Positions 1-7,824 of a stretch of DNA of 46,091 nucleotides are shown here, piece after piece. The DNA is from Erysipelotrichaceae bacterium (lineage in GTDB: Bacteria; Bacillota_I; Bacilli_A; Erysipelotrichales; Erysipelotrichaceae). Position 1 is the stretch's first letter; each line of letters begins with the position of its first letter. The translations under genes were made by a program, and so were the position numbers. The DNA lies in contig JAFYHQ010000021.1 of the NCBI GenBank assembly GCA_017539105.1, forward strand, positions 1 to 46,091, read 5' to 3'. The notes below the pieces were generated by a model that was not told the origin of the DNA, did not search any database, and saw nothing but the letters and a program-made list of their open reading frames with translations.

Positions 1-58
1 TAAGGCAACAGACTTTGACTCTGTCATTTCGCTGGTTCGATCCCAGCCATCCCAGCCA
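1..58 (+). tRNA. tRNA-Gln(TTG), 5' end outside the window
   Basis: The anticodon stem acaga/tctgt encloses the loop ctttgac, giving anticodon TTG. The T arm is gctgg-ttcgatc-ccagc (31-47). The 3' acceptor strand is catccca, then discriminator G and an encoded CCA (56-58). The D arm and 5' acceptor strand lie before position 1, so the gene is partial here. Confidence 0.93.
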
Positions 59-63
59 GTCAT

Positions 64-139
64 GACTCGGTAGCTCAGGCGGTAGAGCATCTGACTTTTA
101 ATCAGAGGGTCCCGGGTTCGATTCCCGGCCGAGTCACCA
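64..139 (+). tRNA. tRNA-Lys(TTT)
   Basis: The acceptor strands gactcgg and ccgagtc pair. The anticodon stem ctga/tcag encloses cttttaa, giving anticodon TTT. The T arm cccgg-gttcgat-tcccgg is normal, discriminator A is present and CCA is encoded at 137-139. It follows tRNA-Gln after a 5-base gap, so the cluster is probably one transcript. Confidence 0.96.
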
Positions 140-148
140 CTATGAAAT

Positions 149-222
149 GCAGATGTAGTTCAATGGTAGAACTTCAGCCTTCCAAGCTGACTACGTGGGT
201 TCGATTCCCATCATCTGCTCCA
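149..222 (+). tRNA. tRNA-Gly(TCC)
   Basis: The 74-base cloverleaf has acceptor strands gcagatg/catctgc, an anticodon stem cagc/gctg around cttccaa (anticodon TCC), discriminator T and an encoded CCA at 220-222. It is the last tRNA of the cluster and is followed by a terminator. Confidence 0.96.
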
Positions 223-236
223 AAGATATGCTGATG

Positions 237-261
237 AAGTCTTAGAAATAAGACTTTTTTT
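237..261 (+). terminator. Rho-independent terminator of the tRNA cluster
   Basis: A perfect 8-bp stem (aagtctta / taagactt) with a GAAA loop is followed directly by five T residues. Confidence 0.9.
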
Positions 262-289
262 GTGCCTTCGGAATGATGAAAGTCATGTT

Positions 290-318
290 TTGTGTACCGT
301 TTTGAATGATATCATTAT
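290..318 (+). promoter_or_regulatory. Possible promoter for the SseB-type gene
   Basis: TTGTGT (290-295) and CATTAT (313-318) are separated by 17 bases. This would give a leader of about 85 bases before the ATG at 411. It also argues against a start at 306, which would lie inside the promoter. Both hexamers deviate from consensus. Confidence 0.35.
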
Positions 319-410
319 GTCGGATAGGAAGAAAATGTCGCTTACGAAACGACCGGAAAACGATACGTTTCACAAATAATAGAATCAGAGATAAACCGGA
401 GGATAATAAA

Positions 411-1274
411 ATGATGATTTCACCAGATACTTATGTATCTCAATTCAAGAACCGTACTTTGAAACAATGCATCGAGGAAAGAGATGAACTGATCCGGGAA
501 CTGAAAGAGTTCGAAACCGATCCGCAATATGAAGGAATGATGCTTCCCTCTCCCCTGACACAGTACAATGTCACAGTCAAATACCTGAAAGCGCTATGCG
601 ATCTAATCGCTGAAAAAGTGAATCAGGCAGACCCTCATTATGAACCTGAGATCCTTTCGACGATCGAGATCAGAAAAGCCGGAATCACCAATACAGGCGC
701 CGAATGTGTCGTCAATGCGGCTAATTCCTATCTGCAGGAAGGAGGAGGCGTCTGTGACATGAATCCAACTGCAAGTCTGAAAAGAGAGGATCTGGAAAAC
801 GGAGAAATGTTAAGAGAAGCGATCCTGCGTTTCAGCAATGAAAGAAACGAAGACAATTTCTTCGATGTTTTGGAACTGCTCAGAGACAGCATCGTCTGTG
901 TGCCTTGCAGCGCGATCTTGTCCGATCAGGACCAGAAAGCCATGGAACAGCTGATAAAAGATGCCGAAAACGATCCCGATTCCCTGAAGGGCGTGGAAAT
1001 CACCAGCAAGGATCAGATCCGCCTGGTTCCGGATATCCTGCAGAATGGCGATGATTTCTTTTTCCCGGTATTTTCCAGCGCAGAAGAAATGGGTGAATAC
1101 GGTCAGCATTTTTCATGTGTGGAAACGGAATTCCTGCATGCGATCCGCCTTGCCAGGAATAACGAGAAGAAGCTGAAAGGCATTGTTGTGAATGCTTTCA
1201 GCATCCCTTTCATTCTGGATGCGGAACTTTTTGATGTCGTAGAAAAAACGAAAACAAGGATCGTGCAAGACTGA
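411..1274 (+). CDS. SseB-family protein fused to an N-terminal macro-domain fragment
   Basis: The 287-residue reading begins at 411 because GGAGG lies a few bases upstream. Residues 1-83 resemble the N-terminal extension seen in some Bacillota macro-domain proteins. Residues 84-115 carry the start of a macro domain, with the NAAN motif (102-105) and the ADP-ribose-binding EGGGV loop (110-114). The macro fold then stops abruptly, and from Met117 onward the protein is SseB-like, ending in the conserved segment with FPVF and VVNAFSIPF. Only about 30 residues of a roughly 170-residue macro domain remain, so it cannot fold as an active hydrolase. Met117 (ATG at 759) has GGAGG at 744-748, ten bases upstream and formed by the Gly-loop codons, so a 171-residue SseB protein could be made independently. 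SseB proteins are poorly characterised; no function is claimed. Confidence 0.75.
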   Translation: MMISPDTYVSQFKNRTLKQCIEERDELIRELKEFETDPQYEGMMLPSPLTQYNVTVKYLKALCDLIAEKVNQADPHYEPEILSTIEIRKAGITNTGAECVVNAANSYLQEGGGVCDMNPTASLKREDLENGEMLREAILRFSNERNEDNFFDVLELLRDSIVCVPCSAILSDQDQKAMEQLIKDAENDPDSLKGVEITSKDQIRLVPDILQNGDDFFFPVFSSAEEMGEYGQHFSCVETEFLHAIRLARNNEKKLKGIVVNAFSIPFILDAELFDVVEKTKTRIVQD

Positions 1275-1331
1275 CGATATGAACGTCTGTCTGCATATTG
1301 GGCCGCTGTTATCTTTCAAAAGCGATTAGTA

Positions 1332-1337
1332 TATAAT
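1332..1337 (+). promoter_or_regulatory. TATAAT -10 element, six bases before ATG (leaderless)
   Basis: The perfect -10 hexamer TATAAT is followed by AAGACT and then the ATG at 1344. Transcription would start at or next to the start codon. No Shine-Dalgarno sequence can fit. Confidence 0.75.
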
Positions 1338-1343
1338 AAGACT

Positions 1344-2159
1344 ATGCGTAAGCGTAGATTCAAGATACATCCGATCGAAATCATCCTGATAGCGATACTT
1401 TTCATGACGCTGATCCTGGCCATCATTGTCCGTTTAAAGACAAGCCATCCGCACATGGCAGGAGAAGATGAGGAAACGGTTGAGATCGATTATTCCCTGA
1501 TCAAAGACAGGAATGGCCATTATTCTTATGAGGATGAGAACTTCACAAGCAGTTTCGGCATCGATATTTCGGAATTCCAGGAAAATGTCGATTGGCAGAA
1601 GGTCAAAGATTCCGGTGTCGAATTCGTATTCCTTAGGATCGGAAGAAGAGGCGCTACGACCGGACTTCTTTATGATGACACGGAATTTGAATCGCATTAC
1701 GATGGCGCCAGAAAGGCCGGATTGAAAGTCGGAGTCTATTTCTTTTCGCAGGCCGTCAATGTCAAAGAAGCGCGGGAAGAGGCCGATTTCGTCTATGACC
1801 GGCTGAAAGGCAAGAAGATCGATTTTCCTGTGGTCTATGACCTCGAAGAAGTCTATTTGGAGAACGAAACGCCCCGGATCAGTGAACTGACCAGGGAAGA
1901 ACATACCGCAAATGCATTGGCGTTCTGCGAGCGTCTGAATAAGAAACACTATGATACGATGATCTATACCTATCTCTACTGGTCGGATACCTATTACGAT
2001 ATGGAACAGATCAGCAGATATCCGATCTGGTTCGCCCAGTATGATACGGAAGAACCGAAACTGGAATATCCCATCAGCATCTGGCAGTATTCCAAGACCG
2101 GAATGATTGACGGAATCAGCGTACCGATCGATCTCAATATCATGTTTATCAGGAAATAA
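1344..2159 (+). CDS. Membrane-anchored GH25 family lysozyme
   Basis: A 271-residue protein with a basic N-terminus, one membrane segment (about residues 12-29) and an extracellular GH25 muramidase domain from about residue 70 to the end. GH25 enzymes cleave the MurNAc-GlcNAc bond of peptidoglycan. The family opening GIDISEFQ is present with D74, and the catalytic D-x-E appears as D166-L-E168 after a hydrophobic strand. Aromatic residues of the substrate groove (IWFAQY, IWQYS) are conserved near the C-terminus. No cell-wall binding repeats are present, so activity is probably confined to the membrane-proximal wall. The gene appears to be the first of a leaderless transcript and is followed two bases later by a methyltransferase gene. 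Confidence 0.9.
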   Translation: MRKRRFKIHPIEIILIAILFMTLILAIIVRLKTSHPHMAGEDEETVEIDYSLIKDRNGHYSYEDENFTSSFGIDISEFQENVDWQKVKDSGVEFVFLRIGRRGATTGLLYDDTEFESHYDGARKAGLKVGVYFFSQAVNVKEAREEADFVYDRLKGKKIDFPVVYDLEEVYLENETPRISELTREEHTANALAFCERLNKKHYDTMIYTYLYWSDTYYDMEQISRYPIWFAQYDTEEPKLEYPISIWQYSKTGMIDGISVPIDLNIMFIRK

Positions 2160-2161
2160 CG

Positions 2162-2920
2162 ATGGATCAGAAACAGAAACTGACGGATTATTATAATAAA
2201 TTCAATGAAGACAAACGCCTGGATCATCGGCATGGCCAGGTGGAATTTATGACGTCTATAAGATACATCCACGAATATACGACAAATCAAGATAAGATCA
2301 TCGATATCGGCGCGGGAACGGGAAGATATTCTTTGTATCTGAAAAACGAAGGCTATGATGTGACTGCCATCGAATATGTACGGCCGAATATCGGCAAACT
2401 TAAAGTGAAAGATCCTGAACTGCCTGTCATCGAAGCCAGCGCGACAGACCTAAGCATGTTCAGCGACAACGAATTCGATACGGCGATCCTGTTCGGTCCT
2501 TTGTATCATCTCTATTCCAAAGAAGATAAACTCAAGGCATTAAGCGAGGCCAAACGGATCACAAAGAAATATATTTTCACGACATATATCATGAATGAAT
2601 ACAGTGTCATCGAATATGCCTTTAAACAGGATCACTACAAAGAGATCAGAGACAAGCTGAAGGAAGATTTCAGGATCGATGATCCGGATGGATTGTTCTT
2701 TCAGATGCGGATCGAAGAGATCGATGAACTGAATGAAGAAGCGGGACTGAAGCTGATCAGGCGTTTCGCTTCCGATGGTCCCAGCGACTACATGCGTCGT
2801 ACAATCAATGCGATGGACGATGAAACTTTTGCGGCCTACCTTGATTTTCATTTCAAGACCTGCGAACGCAAAGAACTGCTGGGAGCCAGCAGCCATGTCG
2901 TGGATATCCTTACAAAATAA
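2162..2920 (+). CDS. Class I SAM-dependent methyltransferase
   Basis: A 252-residue soluble protein with a Rossmann-type methyltransferase core. Motif I reads IIDIGAGTGRYS (about residues 46-57), followed by an acidic strand end (VTAIEYV) that would contact the SAM ribose, and a post-I region with TAILFGPLYHL. The substrate cannot be told from the sequence. The start is two bases after the lysozyme stop and has no good Shine-Dalgarno sequence, which suggests coupling to the lysozyme gene. The gene converges on khpB, with a shared hairpin between them. Confidence 0.85.
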   Translation: MDQKQKLTDYYNKFNEDKRLDHRHGQVEFMTSIRYIHEYTTNQDKIIDIGAGTGRYSLYLKNEGYDVTAIEYVRPNIGKLKVKDPELPVIEASATDLSMFSDNEFDTAILFGPLYHLYSKEDKLKALSEAKRITKKYIFTTYIMNEYSVIEYAFKQDHYKEIRDKLKEDFRIDDPDGLFFQMRIEEIDELNEEAGLKLIRRFASDGPSDYMRRTINAMDDETFAAYLDFHFKTCERKELLGASSHVVDILTK

Positions 2921-2940
2921 AAGAAGCTTACGCTTCTTTT
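2921..2940. terminator. Bidirectional terminator between methyltransferase and khpB
   Basis: The stem aagaagc/gcttctt with loop TTAC is T-rich on the plus-strand 3' side. On the minus strand the last base-paired segment overlaps the khpB stop codon (2928-2930). Confidence 0.7.
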
Positions 2941-3584
2941 TCTTCTTTTTTCTCTTCCGGTGCGTATTTGATGCACAGATGTCTCTTGGCACCCTCGCCT
3001 ACGGAAACGGTCGTCACATTCTTGAAATCCTGCAGATACTGGTGGATGACCTTTCTTTCATCGCTAGGCATAGGATCCAGTTCGCAATCCACATGAGTCT
3101 TTGCGACATTGAGCGCTTCTCTCTTGGCGATCGCTTTGACCTTCTTGTAGCGGTCTTCCTTGTAATGGTTGACATCGACGACAAGATCGATCCTCTTCTT
3201 GAAGGTAGCATTCACAGCAGCCTTCAGAACCGTCGAAATCGCTCTCAGGGTCTGACCGTTCTTGCCGATCACGATCGCGTTGTTTTCCGCATCCAGAATG
3301 ACTCTGTAAAGAAGTTCCCCTTCTTTATCCTTGTTGCTGTCAAGAATGATCTCGATCGCGACACCCTGATTCAGTTCCGTGAAATAAGCTCCCAGATAAT
3401 CGAAGATGAATTCTTTGACATCCTGGGAAGTATATGCTTCGATGGTGGCGGACTTGTGCATACCGAACAGACCGCCCTTGTCTTCTTCGATGACATTATA
3501 CGTGATATCTTCAACGGTACAGTTCTGTTCCGCTGCGATCGTATTCAAAATCTCTTCGACTGATTTTCCTGTATATTGTTTCAT
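2928..3584 (-). CDS. khpB: RNA-binding protein KhpB (Jag/EloR)
   Basis: A 218-residue cytoplasmic RNA-binding protein with the usual three parts. A Jag-N domain is at about 1-52, with the KGGLFGM stretch. A KH domain at about 75-145 has the GxxG loop as IGKNGQ. An R3H domain at about 150-210 has its R-x3-H motif in ERKVIHQ. In other Bacillota KhpB pairs with KhpA and acts on cell elongation and sRNA-linked regulation. It lies directly downstream of yidC, one base apart, as in most Bacillota. The C-terminus is a short charged Glu/Lys tail. Confidence 0.95.
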   Translation of the reverse strand: MKQYTGKSVEEILNTIAAEQNCTVEDITYNVIEEDKGGLFGMHKSATIEAYTSQDVKEFIFDYLGAYFTELNQGVAIEIILDSNKDKEGELLYRVILDAENNAIVIGKNGQTLRAISTVLKAAVNATFKKRIDLVVDVNHYKEDRYKKVKAIAKREALNVAKTHVDCELDPMPSDERKVIHQYLQDFKNVTTVSVGEGAKRHLCIKYAPEEKKEEKEA

Positions 3585-3585
3585 A

Positions 3586-4425
3586 TCACGCCTCCTTATG
3601 CGTCATCTTATCGATGATCAGTGTCTTAGCGATATTGACGATGGAAGAAATGCAGTAATACAGCGATAATGCGGTCGGGCAGGAAAACATGACGAAGGCA
3701 ACCATCGCCAGCATGCTGTAGGTCATCATCTGATTCTGATTCTGCGGTTTCTGGTAAGTCTTATGATGCTTCTCCGCTTCTTCCTGGCCATGCTTATTGG
3801 CCAATATCTGCGGCAGCTTGATCGAAATGAACTGGCAGAGGATCATCAGCACGAAAATCACCACACAGACCCAGGCTTTTTCTTTCAAAGCCTGACTCGG
3901 GCTCATCGACAGGCTGACACCCATGAACTGGGCATTCGCCACTGTCTCGGATCTGCGGACGGCATTGTACATGCCGATCAGCAATGGGAACTGGATGAAC
4001 GTGGAAATGATGGCACCCAGCGGGTTGACGTTGTATTTGGAATACAGCTGCTGCATTTCCATTGCCATGCGCTGCTGGGATACGTCATCGGTCCTGCCTT
4101 CATATTTGGCTTGGATCTTCTGCATCTCCGGCTGCAGTTCCTGCATCTTCTGCATTCCGACAGAAGACTTGAATGTAAAAATCATCACTATGGCATTGAT
4201 GCCGATCGTCACAAGCGAAACCGCCAGAAAGATACCGACTTTCGGTTCCAGCAGATTGATTGCCTGCGCCAGAGGGTAAGTGATGACCGCGGCAAAGAAA
4301 CCATCGTTCATCACATCGGAAAATGTGGTATCCAAAGTGATCAGTTCACTTGAAGTGGAACATCCTGATAGTACAAATGCGATCGCTATAACTGTCAATA
4401 GCCTCGTTATGCGTTTTTTTGTCAT
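3586..4425 (-). CDS. yidC: Membrane protein insertase YidC (Oxa1 family lipoprotein)
   Basis: The 279-residue form starts at the ATG at 4425, which has AAGGAG seven bases upstream; an upstream in-frame ATG at 4443 lacks such a site. A lipoprotein signal ends in the lipobox LSGC (Cys22). The 60KD_IMP/Oxa1 core follows, with membrane segments near residues 45-80, 135-160, 185-210 and 235-265 and a cytoplasmic coiled region rich in Gln/Met (about 85-125). YidC inserts membrane proteins alone or with SecYEG. It sits between rnpA and khpB in the conserved cluster. Confidence 0.95.
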   Translation of the reverse strand: MTKKRITRLLTVIAIAFVLSGCSTSSELITLDTTFSDVMNDGFFAAVITYPLAQAINLLEPKVGIFLAVSLVTIGINAIVMIFTFKSSVGMQKMQELQPEMQKIQAKYEGRTDDVSQQRMAMEMQQLYSKYNVNPLGAIISTFIQFPLLIGMYNAVRRSETVANAQFMGVSLSMSPSQALKEKAWVCVVIFVLMILCQFISIKLPQILANKHGQEEAEKHHKTYQKPQNQNQMMTYSMLAMVAFVMFSCPTALSLYYCISSIVNIAKTLIIDKMTHKEA

Positions 4426-4447
4426 GAGACTCTCCTTATTCATACTG

Positions 4448-4777
4448 CTATATTATAACTTGTTTAAGCATCTTTTCCAAATCATTTTTATTATCAAAGA
4501 AACTTTGTTCAAGATACGGTTTTCTGACGATTACCACGAGATCATAAAGGCAGGAATCAAAATCCACCAGATCCCTCAGCATCTCCCGTACCTGGCGCTT
4601 GATCCGGTTTCTTATGACTGCATTGCCCAGCTTCTTGGAAACGGAAATCCCTACCCTGGCATTCTCCTGCTTGCGATCTTCGTAATACACGATAAAAACC
4701 TTACCCGCTTTCGAATGACGGTAAGAAATGATCTTGGAAAACTCTTCGTTCTTTTTGATCCGGAAACGCTTATTCAT
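4448..4777 (-). CDS. rnpA: Ribonuclease P protein component
   Basis: A 109-residue basic protein, normal length for RnpA. It has the family signature around RNRIKRQVRE (about 57-66) and the N-terminal RFRIKKNEEFSKI element. It binds RNase P RNA and aids pre-tRNA 5' processing. It follows rpmH closely in the same operon. Confidence 0.96.
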   Translation of the reverse strand: MNKRFRIKKNEEFSKIISYRHSKAGKVFIVYYEDRKQENARVGISVSKKLGNAVIRNRIKRQVREMLRDLVDFDSCLYDLVVIVRKPYLEQSFFDNKNDLEKMLKQVII

Positions 4778-4801
4778 AAAATAAAAGCCACATAAGTGAC
4801 T

Positions 4802-4942
4802 TTAATCAGACAATACCTTTCTGCCTTTGGCACGGCGTCTTGCAAGCACCTTGCGGCCGCCTACTGTAGCCATTCTGGCACGGAACCCATGGGTATTCTG
4901 ACGTTTTCTTTTGCTTGGTTGATACGTTCTTTTTGTTGACAT
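4802..4942 (-). CDS. rpmH: 50S ribosomal protein L34
   Basis: A 46-residue, very basic protein beginning [14 protein letters not shown], with the L34 core HGFRARMAT and [14 protein letters not shown]. The start at 4942 is preceded by AAAGGG. It is the first gene of the rpmH-rnpA-yidC-khpB operon and has its own near-consensus promoter. Confidence 0.97.
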   Translation of the reverse strand: MSTKRTYQPSKRKRQNTHGFRARMATVGGRKVLARRRAKGRKVLSD

Positions 4943-4972
4943 ATAAAAACACCCTTTCTCAAATACTCTTCA

Positions 4973-5001
4973 ATTTTATGCTAAATTTCTAATAAATGCA
5001 A
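4973..5001 (-). promoter_or_regulatory. Sigma-70-type promoter of the rpmH operon
   Basis: On the minus strand, TTGCAT (4996-5001) and TAAAAT (4973-4978) are separated by exactly 17 bases. The transcript would have a leader of about 25 bases containing the AAAGGG ribosome binding site of rpmH. Confidence 0.8.
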
Positions 5002-5009
5002 TGAGGAAA

Positions 5010-6524
5010 CTACTTTTTTAGCTGTTTCTTGATCCTATGCGCGATCGCATAGCTTGGCGTACCGATTTCAAAAGACAAGCCATCTCTGGTTTCCGATACC
5101 CGATGTACCCCTGTATCCTGGATCTTTTCGATCGAGATCCTTTCCGGTTCTTTCAGATAGATGTTCAGCTTAAACAACCCCGCTCCGGCATCGATGATAT
5201 TATCGATCCCTCCTACCGAATCGATCAGCAGCCGTACGAATTCATCGCCTTTGCCTGTCTTGACAAAATCAAAGGCAAAGAAACGGTAATAAAGCCAGGT
5301 GATGGCGAAACAAAGCAGGAACGCGACGGCTCCGATCAGTGCGATGTAACGCAAAGAATACGTCAGGGAAGCGTTGCGGATATTGATGATGTAATCGGCA
5401 AAACTGCCTGGCATTGCCGTAAGGATATTCGATACATTGCCGCTGAAACCCAGATAGACCCCATGGCTGACCATGAAGCCGGAAACAAGGCCGATCAGCA
5501 GCAGATATACGGCCAGAAGGAATGGCGAAGTCAGAAGCATCAGCAGTTCGATCGGCAAAGGATTGCCAGCCGCGATCGATAACAGGATCGCAACCACAAA
5601 CATGATCCAGAGATAGCTGCGGTCTTTCTTGTCGGAAACGGAGCACAGCGTTCCCAGATAGATTCCCGGAATCATGAACATGTTTATGACGTAGTATGGC
5701 GTGATGAAACGTCCTGCGCCGACATAGGCAGCATTCGTTTCCTTGACATAACTGAAGATATTCACATCGCCCAGAATGCTTTGTCCGGTCATGGTGTTGG
5801 ATAAGGAACCGCCTGCGGCAGTAAACCAGAACGGATAACGGATGATGTTGCCTAAACCCAGTATGGACAAGACACGGTCCAGGATGGAATAGAGGCCGAT
5901 ACGCATCGGATCGGAAAGATCGGCACCGATGAAAGCGATGGATTTCTGTATGTAGCCGTATAAGATCGGATAGGAATAAGAGACCAGAACGCCTAAAAGG
6001 AAGCAGAAAATGAAATTATAAACGATTCCTGCCATGTCTCTTGAGAAAAGGTTCGTCAGAGAATAGTTGCTGCGATGACGCGAGAATATGAAAGCGGCTC
6101 TGGTGGCATAGGCGACCAGGAAGGAACCGATCATGCCGGTCTCCAGCGGCGATCTGCTGCCGCTTGCGATATTGAAGATGGAGCTGTTCATATATGCCTG
6201 GCTGCTCAGATTCTGTGGCGAAAGCAGCATCGTCGTGACCAGGAACGTGAAATAACCGATCAGCGACATGACTACCGGTGAAGCATTGTTGGCTTTTTTG
6301 CAGACGAAATTCAGCATAAAGATGATCGGCAGATTCATCAGCGTAAACTCGCCGATCCGTAAAGCCAGTTCCGCAATAAACAGGATGATATTCGAACGGA
6401 ACGTATAAAAGATATTGACATTCGGATTCTGGATCAGAAAACCGAAGGCGATCAGCACGAACGCAAAATAGGCCACCCTGATCGGTGTCTTGCAGCTTTC
6501 ATAGATATCCATCAGTCTCTTCAT
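5010..6524 (-). CDS. PTS EIICB-like membrane protein with degenerate active sites
   Basis: A 504-residue protein with about ten hydrophobic segments (residues 15-420) arranged like a glucose-family EIIC, followed by a 75-residue EIIB-like domain. In active EIIB the phospho-accepting Cys lies in a context like A-C-A-T-R-L-R. Here, near residue 445, the matching stretch reads AGAGLFKL, so the Cys is Gly. In EIIC the sugar-binding motif G-I-T-E-P-I-E appears as GNPLPIE, losing the first Glu. The protein therefore probably does not phosphorylate sugar. It could be a facilitator, a sensor or a divergent transporter. It is monocistronic and divergent from the DJ-1 gene. A TAAAAT hexamer lies nine bases before its ATG. 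Confidence 0.7.
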   Translation of the reverse strand: MKRLMDIYESCKTPIRVAYFAFVLIAFGFLIQNPNVNIFYTFRSNIILFIAELALRIGEFTLMNLPIIFMLNFVCKKANNASPVVMSLIGYFTFLVTTMLLSPQNLSSQAYMNSSIFNIASGSRSPLETGMIGSFLVAYATRAAFIFSRHRSNYSLTNLFSRDMAGIVYNFIFCFLLGVLVSYSYPILYGYIQKSIAFIGADLSDPMRIGLYSILDRVLSILGLGNIIRYPFWFTAAGGSLSNTMTGQSILGDVNIFSYVKETNAAYVGAGRFITPYYVINMFMIPGIYLGTLCSVSDKKDRSYLWIMFVVAILLSIAAGNPLPIELLMLLTSPFLLAVYLLLIGLVSGFMVSHGVYLGFSGNVSNILTAMPGSFADYIINIRNASLTYSLRYIALIGAVAFLLCFAITWLYYRFFAFDFVKTGKGDEFVRLLIDSVGGIDNIIDAGAGLFKLNIYLKEPERISIEKIQDTGVHRVSETRDGLSFEIGTPSYAIAHRIKKQLKK

Positions 6525-6551
6525 AACAACACCATTTTACTACAAATGCCT

Positions 6552-6557
6552 TATAAT
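6552..6557 (+). promoter_or_regulatory. TATAAT -10 element, six bases before ATG (leaderless)
   Basis: TATAAT is followed by AAAAAC and the ATG at 6564. The in-frame ATG at 6546 lies upstream of this element and is unlikely to be used. Confidence 0.75.
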
Positions 6558-6563
6558 AAAAAC

Positions 6564-7091
6564 ATGAAAGCTATCATACTGGTAACCCAGGGACTGGAAG
6601 AATGCGAAGCTCTGGTGACCTACGATCTGCTCTATCGGGCAGGCATCGAAGTGAAACTGGCCGGTCTTTCCGATACGATCGTATCTTCCCATGAAGTCAC
6701 GTTTCTTCCGCATCTTCTGATCAATGAAATCGATCTCGAAGACTATGACTGTCTGATCCTGCCGGGAGGCATGCCCGGTACGCTGAATCTTGAAAACGAT
6801 GAACGGGTGCAGCAACTGATCGATCGGTTTGTCGCTTCCGACAAGTATGTCTGCGCCATCTGTGCCGCTCCGAGCATCCTGCTTCACAAGGATCTTTTGA
6901 GCGATCAGCGATTCGTCTGCTACCCGGGTTTTGAGAACGGACATACTCCAGCACATGCGAAAGCGATACGTGACGGGAAGTTCATAACCGCCAAAGGACT
7001 TGGCGCAGCCTTCGAATTCGCTTATGAGATCATTTCTGCCCTGATCAGCGAAGACAAAGCAAAAGAAGTATTGGACAAGACACAGTACTAG
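6564..7091 (+). CDS. DJ-1/PfpI family protein (YajL/ThiJ-like)
   Basis: A 175-residue protein with the DJ-1 fold. The N-terminal strand MKAIILVTQGLEECEA contains the acidic residue pair conserved before the nucleophile elbow. The LILPGGMPG strand follows, and the nucleophile Cys100 sits in the AICAAP elbow. Members have been reported as chaperones, peroxide sensors or deglycases, the last being disputed. The start at 6564 was chosen over 6546 because the -10 TATAAT lies between them. The gene end overlaps the convergent Gp37/Gp68-like gene by four bases. Confidence 0.9.
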   Translation: MKAIILVTQGLEECEALVTYDLLYRAGIEVKLAGLSDTIVSSHEVTFLPHLLINEIDLEDYDCLILPGGMPGTLNLENDERVQQLIDRFVASDKYVCAICAAPSILLHKDLLSDQRFVCYPGFENGHTPAHAKAIRDGKFITAKGLGAAFEFAYEIISALISEDKAKEVLDKTQY

Positions 7092-7789
7092 TCTTTAAAC
7101 GCCTTACGGGCCTGGGAATGCTGATTATTGCGGGGGATCTCATAGATCCTCCCGTTCACTTTTATTCTGGCTCCCGTCTGATGGAAATAGAAATCAACGC
7201 CATGTTCAAGGCATTGTTTTCTTGTTTCCTTGACCCATTCGAAATCCAGCAGCCTGGCATCTTCTCCCGATTCTCCGCCGATCGCGATCAGATCGATCCT
7301 GTCATAGTATCCGCTGAAATCGATCCTTTCCAACATCGGTTCCATCATGACACCTTTCTTCTTAAGATCAAGATCCAGATAGATCGGTGCCCGTTCATCG
7401 AAACGCTTCTGATTCTCCATCGTACAGTAGACCGTCAGGTTATCATACGACTTCAGATCAGGAATGCATGCGGCGATCCTTTCCGGGCGTTTGGTGATGC
7501 AGAAGAACTCGCAGTCGCTTCTTTCTCTGATCATGTTCAGTACATCGATACGCCATTCATCGGCTTCCTCGATAAAGAAATCGGAAGAAAAACACATGTC
7601 GAAATGTGTCCCGCCGGGATATTTATAGTTTCCATGCCTGTCCTTGCGGATCGGCAAATCGAACGATTTGGTTTTATAAACGATATTGCTGTCGACACCG
7701 ATCGAAAGATCCCTGCGATATACGTAGCAATGCAGGCATCCTTCCGATTTTCTGTGACAGCCATGCCAACAGTTATAGGTGATTCCCAT
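7088..7789 (-). CDS. Gp37/Gp68 (DUF5131) family protein
   Basis: A 233-residue protein whose N-terminus has a cysteine cluster, C7-x3-C11-x6-C18-x2-C21, in the context WHGCHRKSEGCLHCY. This is the hallmark of the phage Gp37/Gp68 family (DUF5131), which resembles radical-SAM and spore photoproduct lyase-like folds. TKRPERI and IGGESGEDARL are also typical of the family. Phage homologues are common, but no phage gene lies nearby. A cluster-binding role is inference and the substrate is unknown. The gene appears leaderless. Confidence 0.8.
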   Translation of the reverse strand: MGITYNCWHGCHRKSEGCLHCYVYRRDLSIGVDSNIVYKTKSFDLPIRKDRHGNYKYPGGTHFDMCFSSDFFIEEADEWRIDVLNMIRERSDCEFFCITKRPERIAACIPDLKSYDNLTVYCTMENQKRFDERAPIYLDLDLKKKGVMMEPMLERIDFSGYYDRIDLIAIGGESGEDARLLDFEWVKETRKQCLEHGVDFYFHQTGARIKVNGRIYEIPRNNQHSQARKAFKD

Positions 7790-7795
7790 AATAAT

Positions 7796-7801
7796 ATTCT
7801 A
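7796..7801 (-). promoter_or_regulatory. TAGAAT -10 element, six bases before ATG (leaderless)
   Basis: On the minus strand TAGAAT is followed by ATTATT and the ATG at 7789. The overlapping plus-strand TATAAT (7800-7805) can serve the divergent aminotransferase gene. Confidence 0.65.
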
Positions 7802-7824
7802 TAATTAAAGCGAGGTATAAACGT

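Noticed and set aside
4943-5009. Possible replication origin upstream of rpmH
   Set aside because: The region is only 67 bases, has a plain promoter and no DnaA-box cluster, and dnaA is not adjacent.
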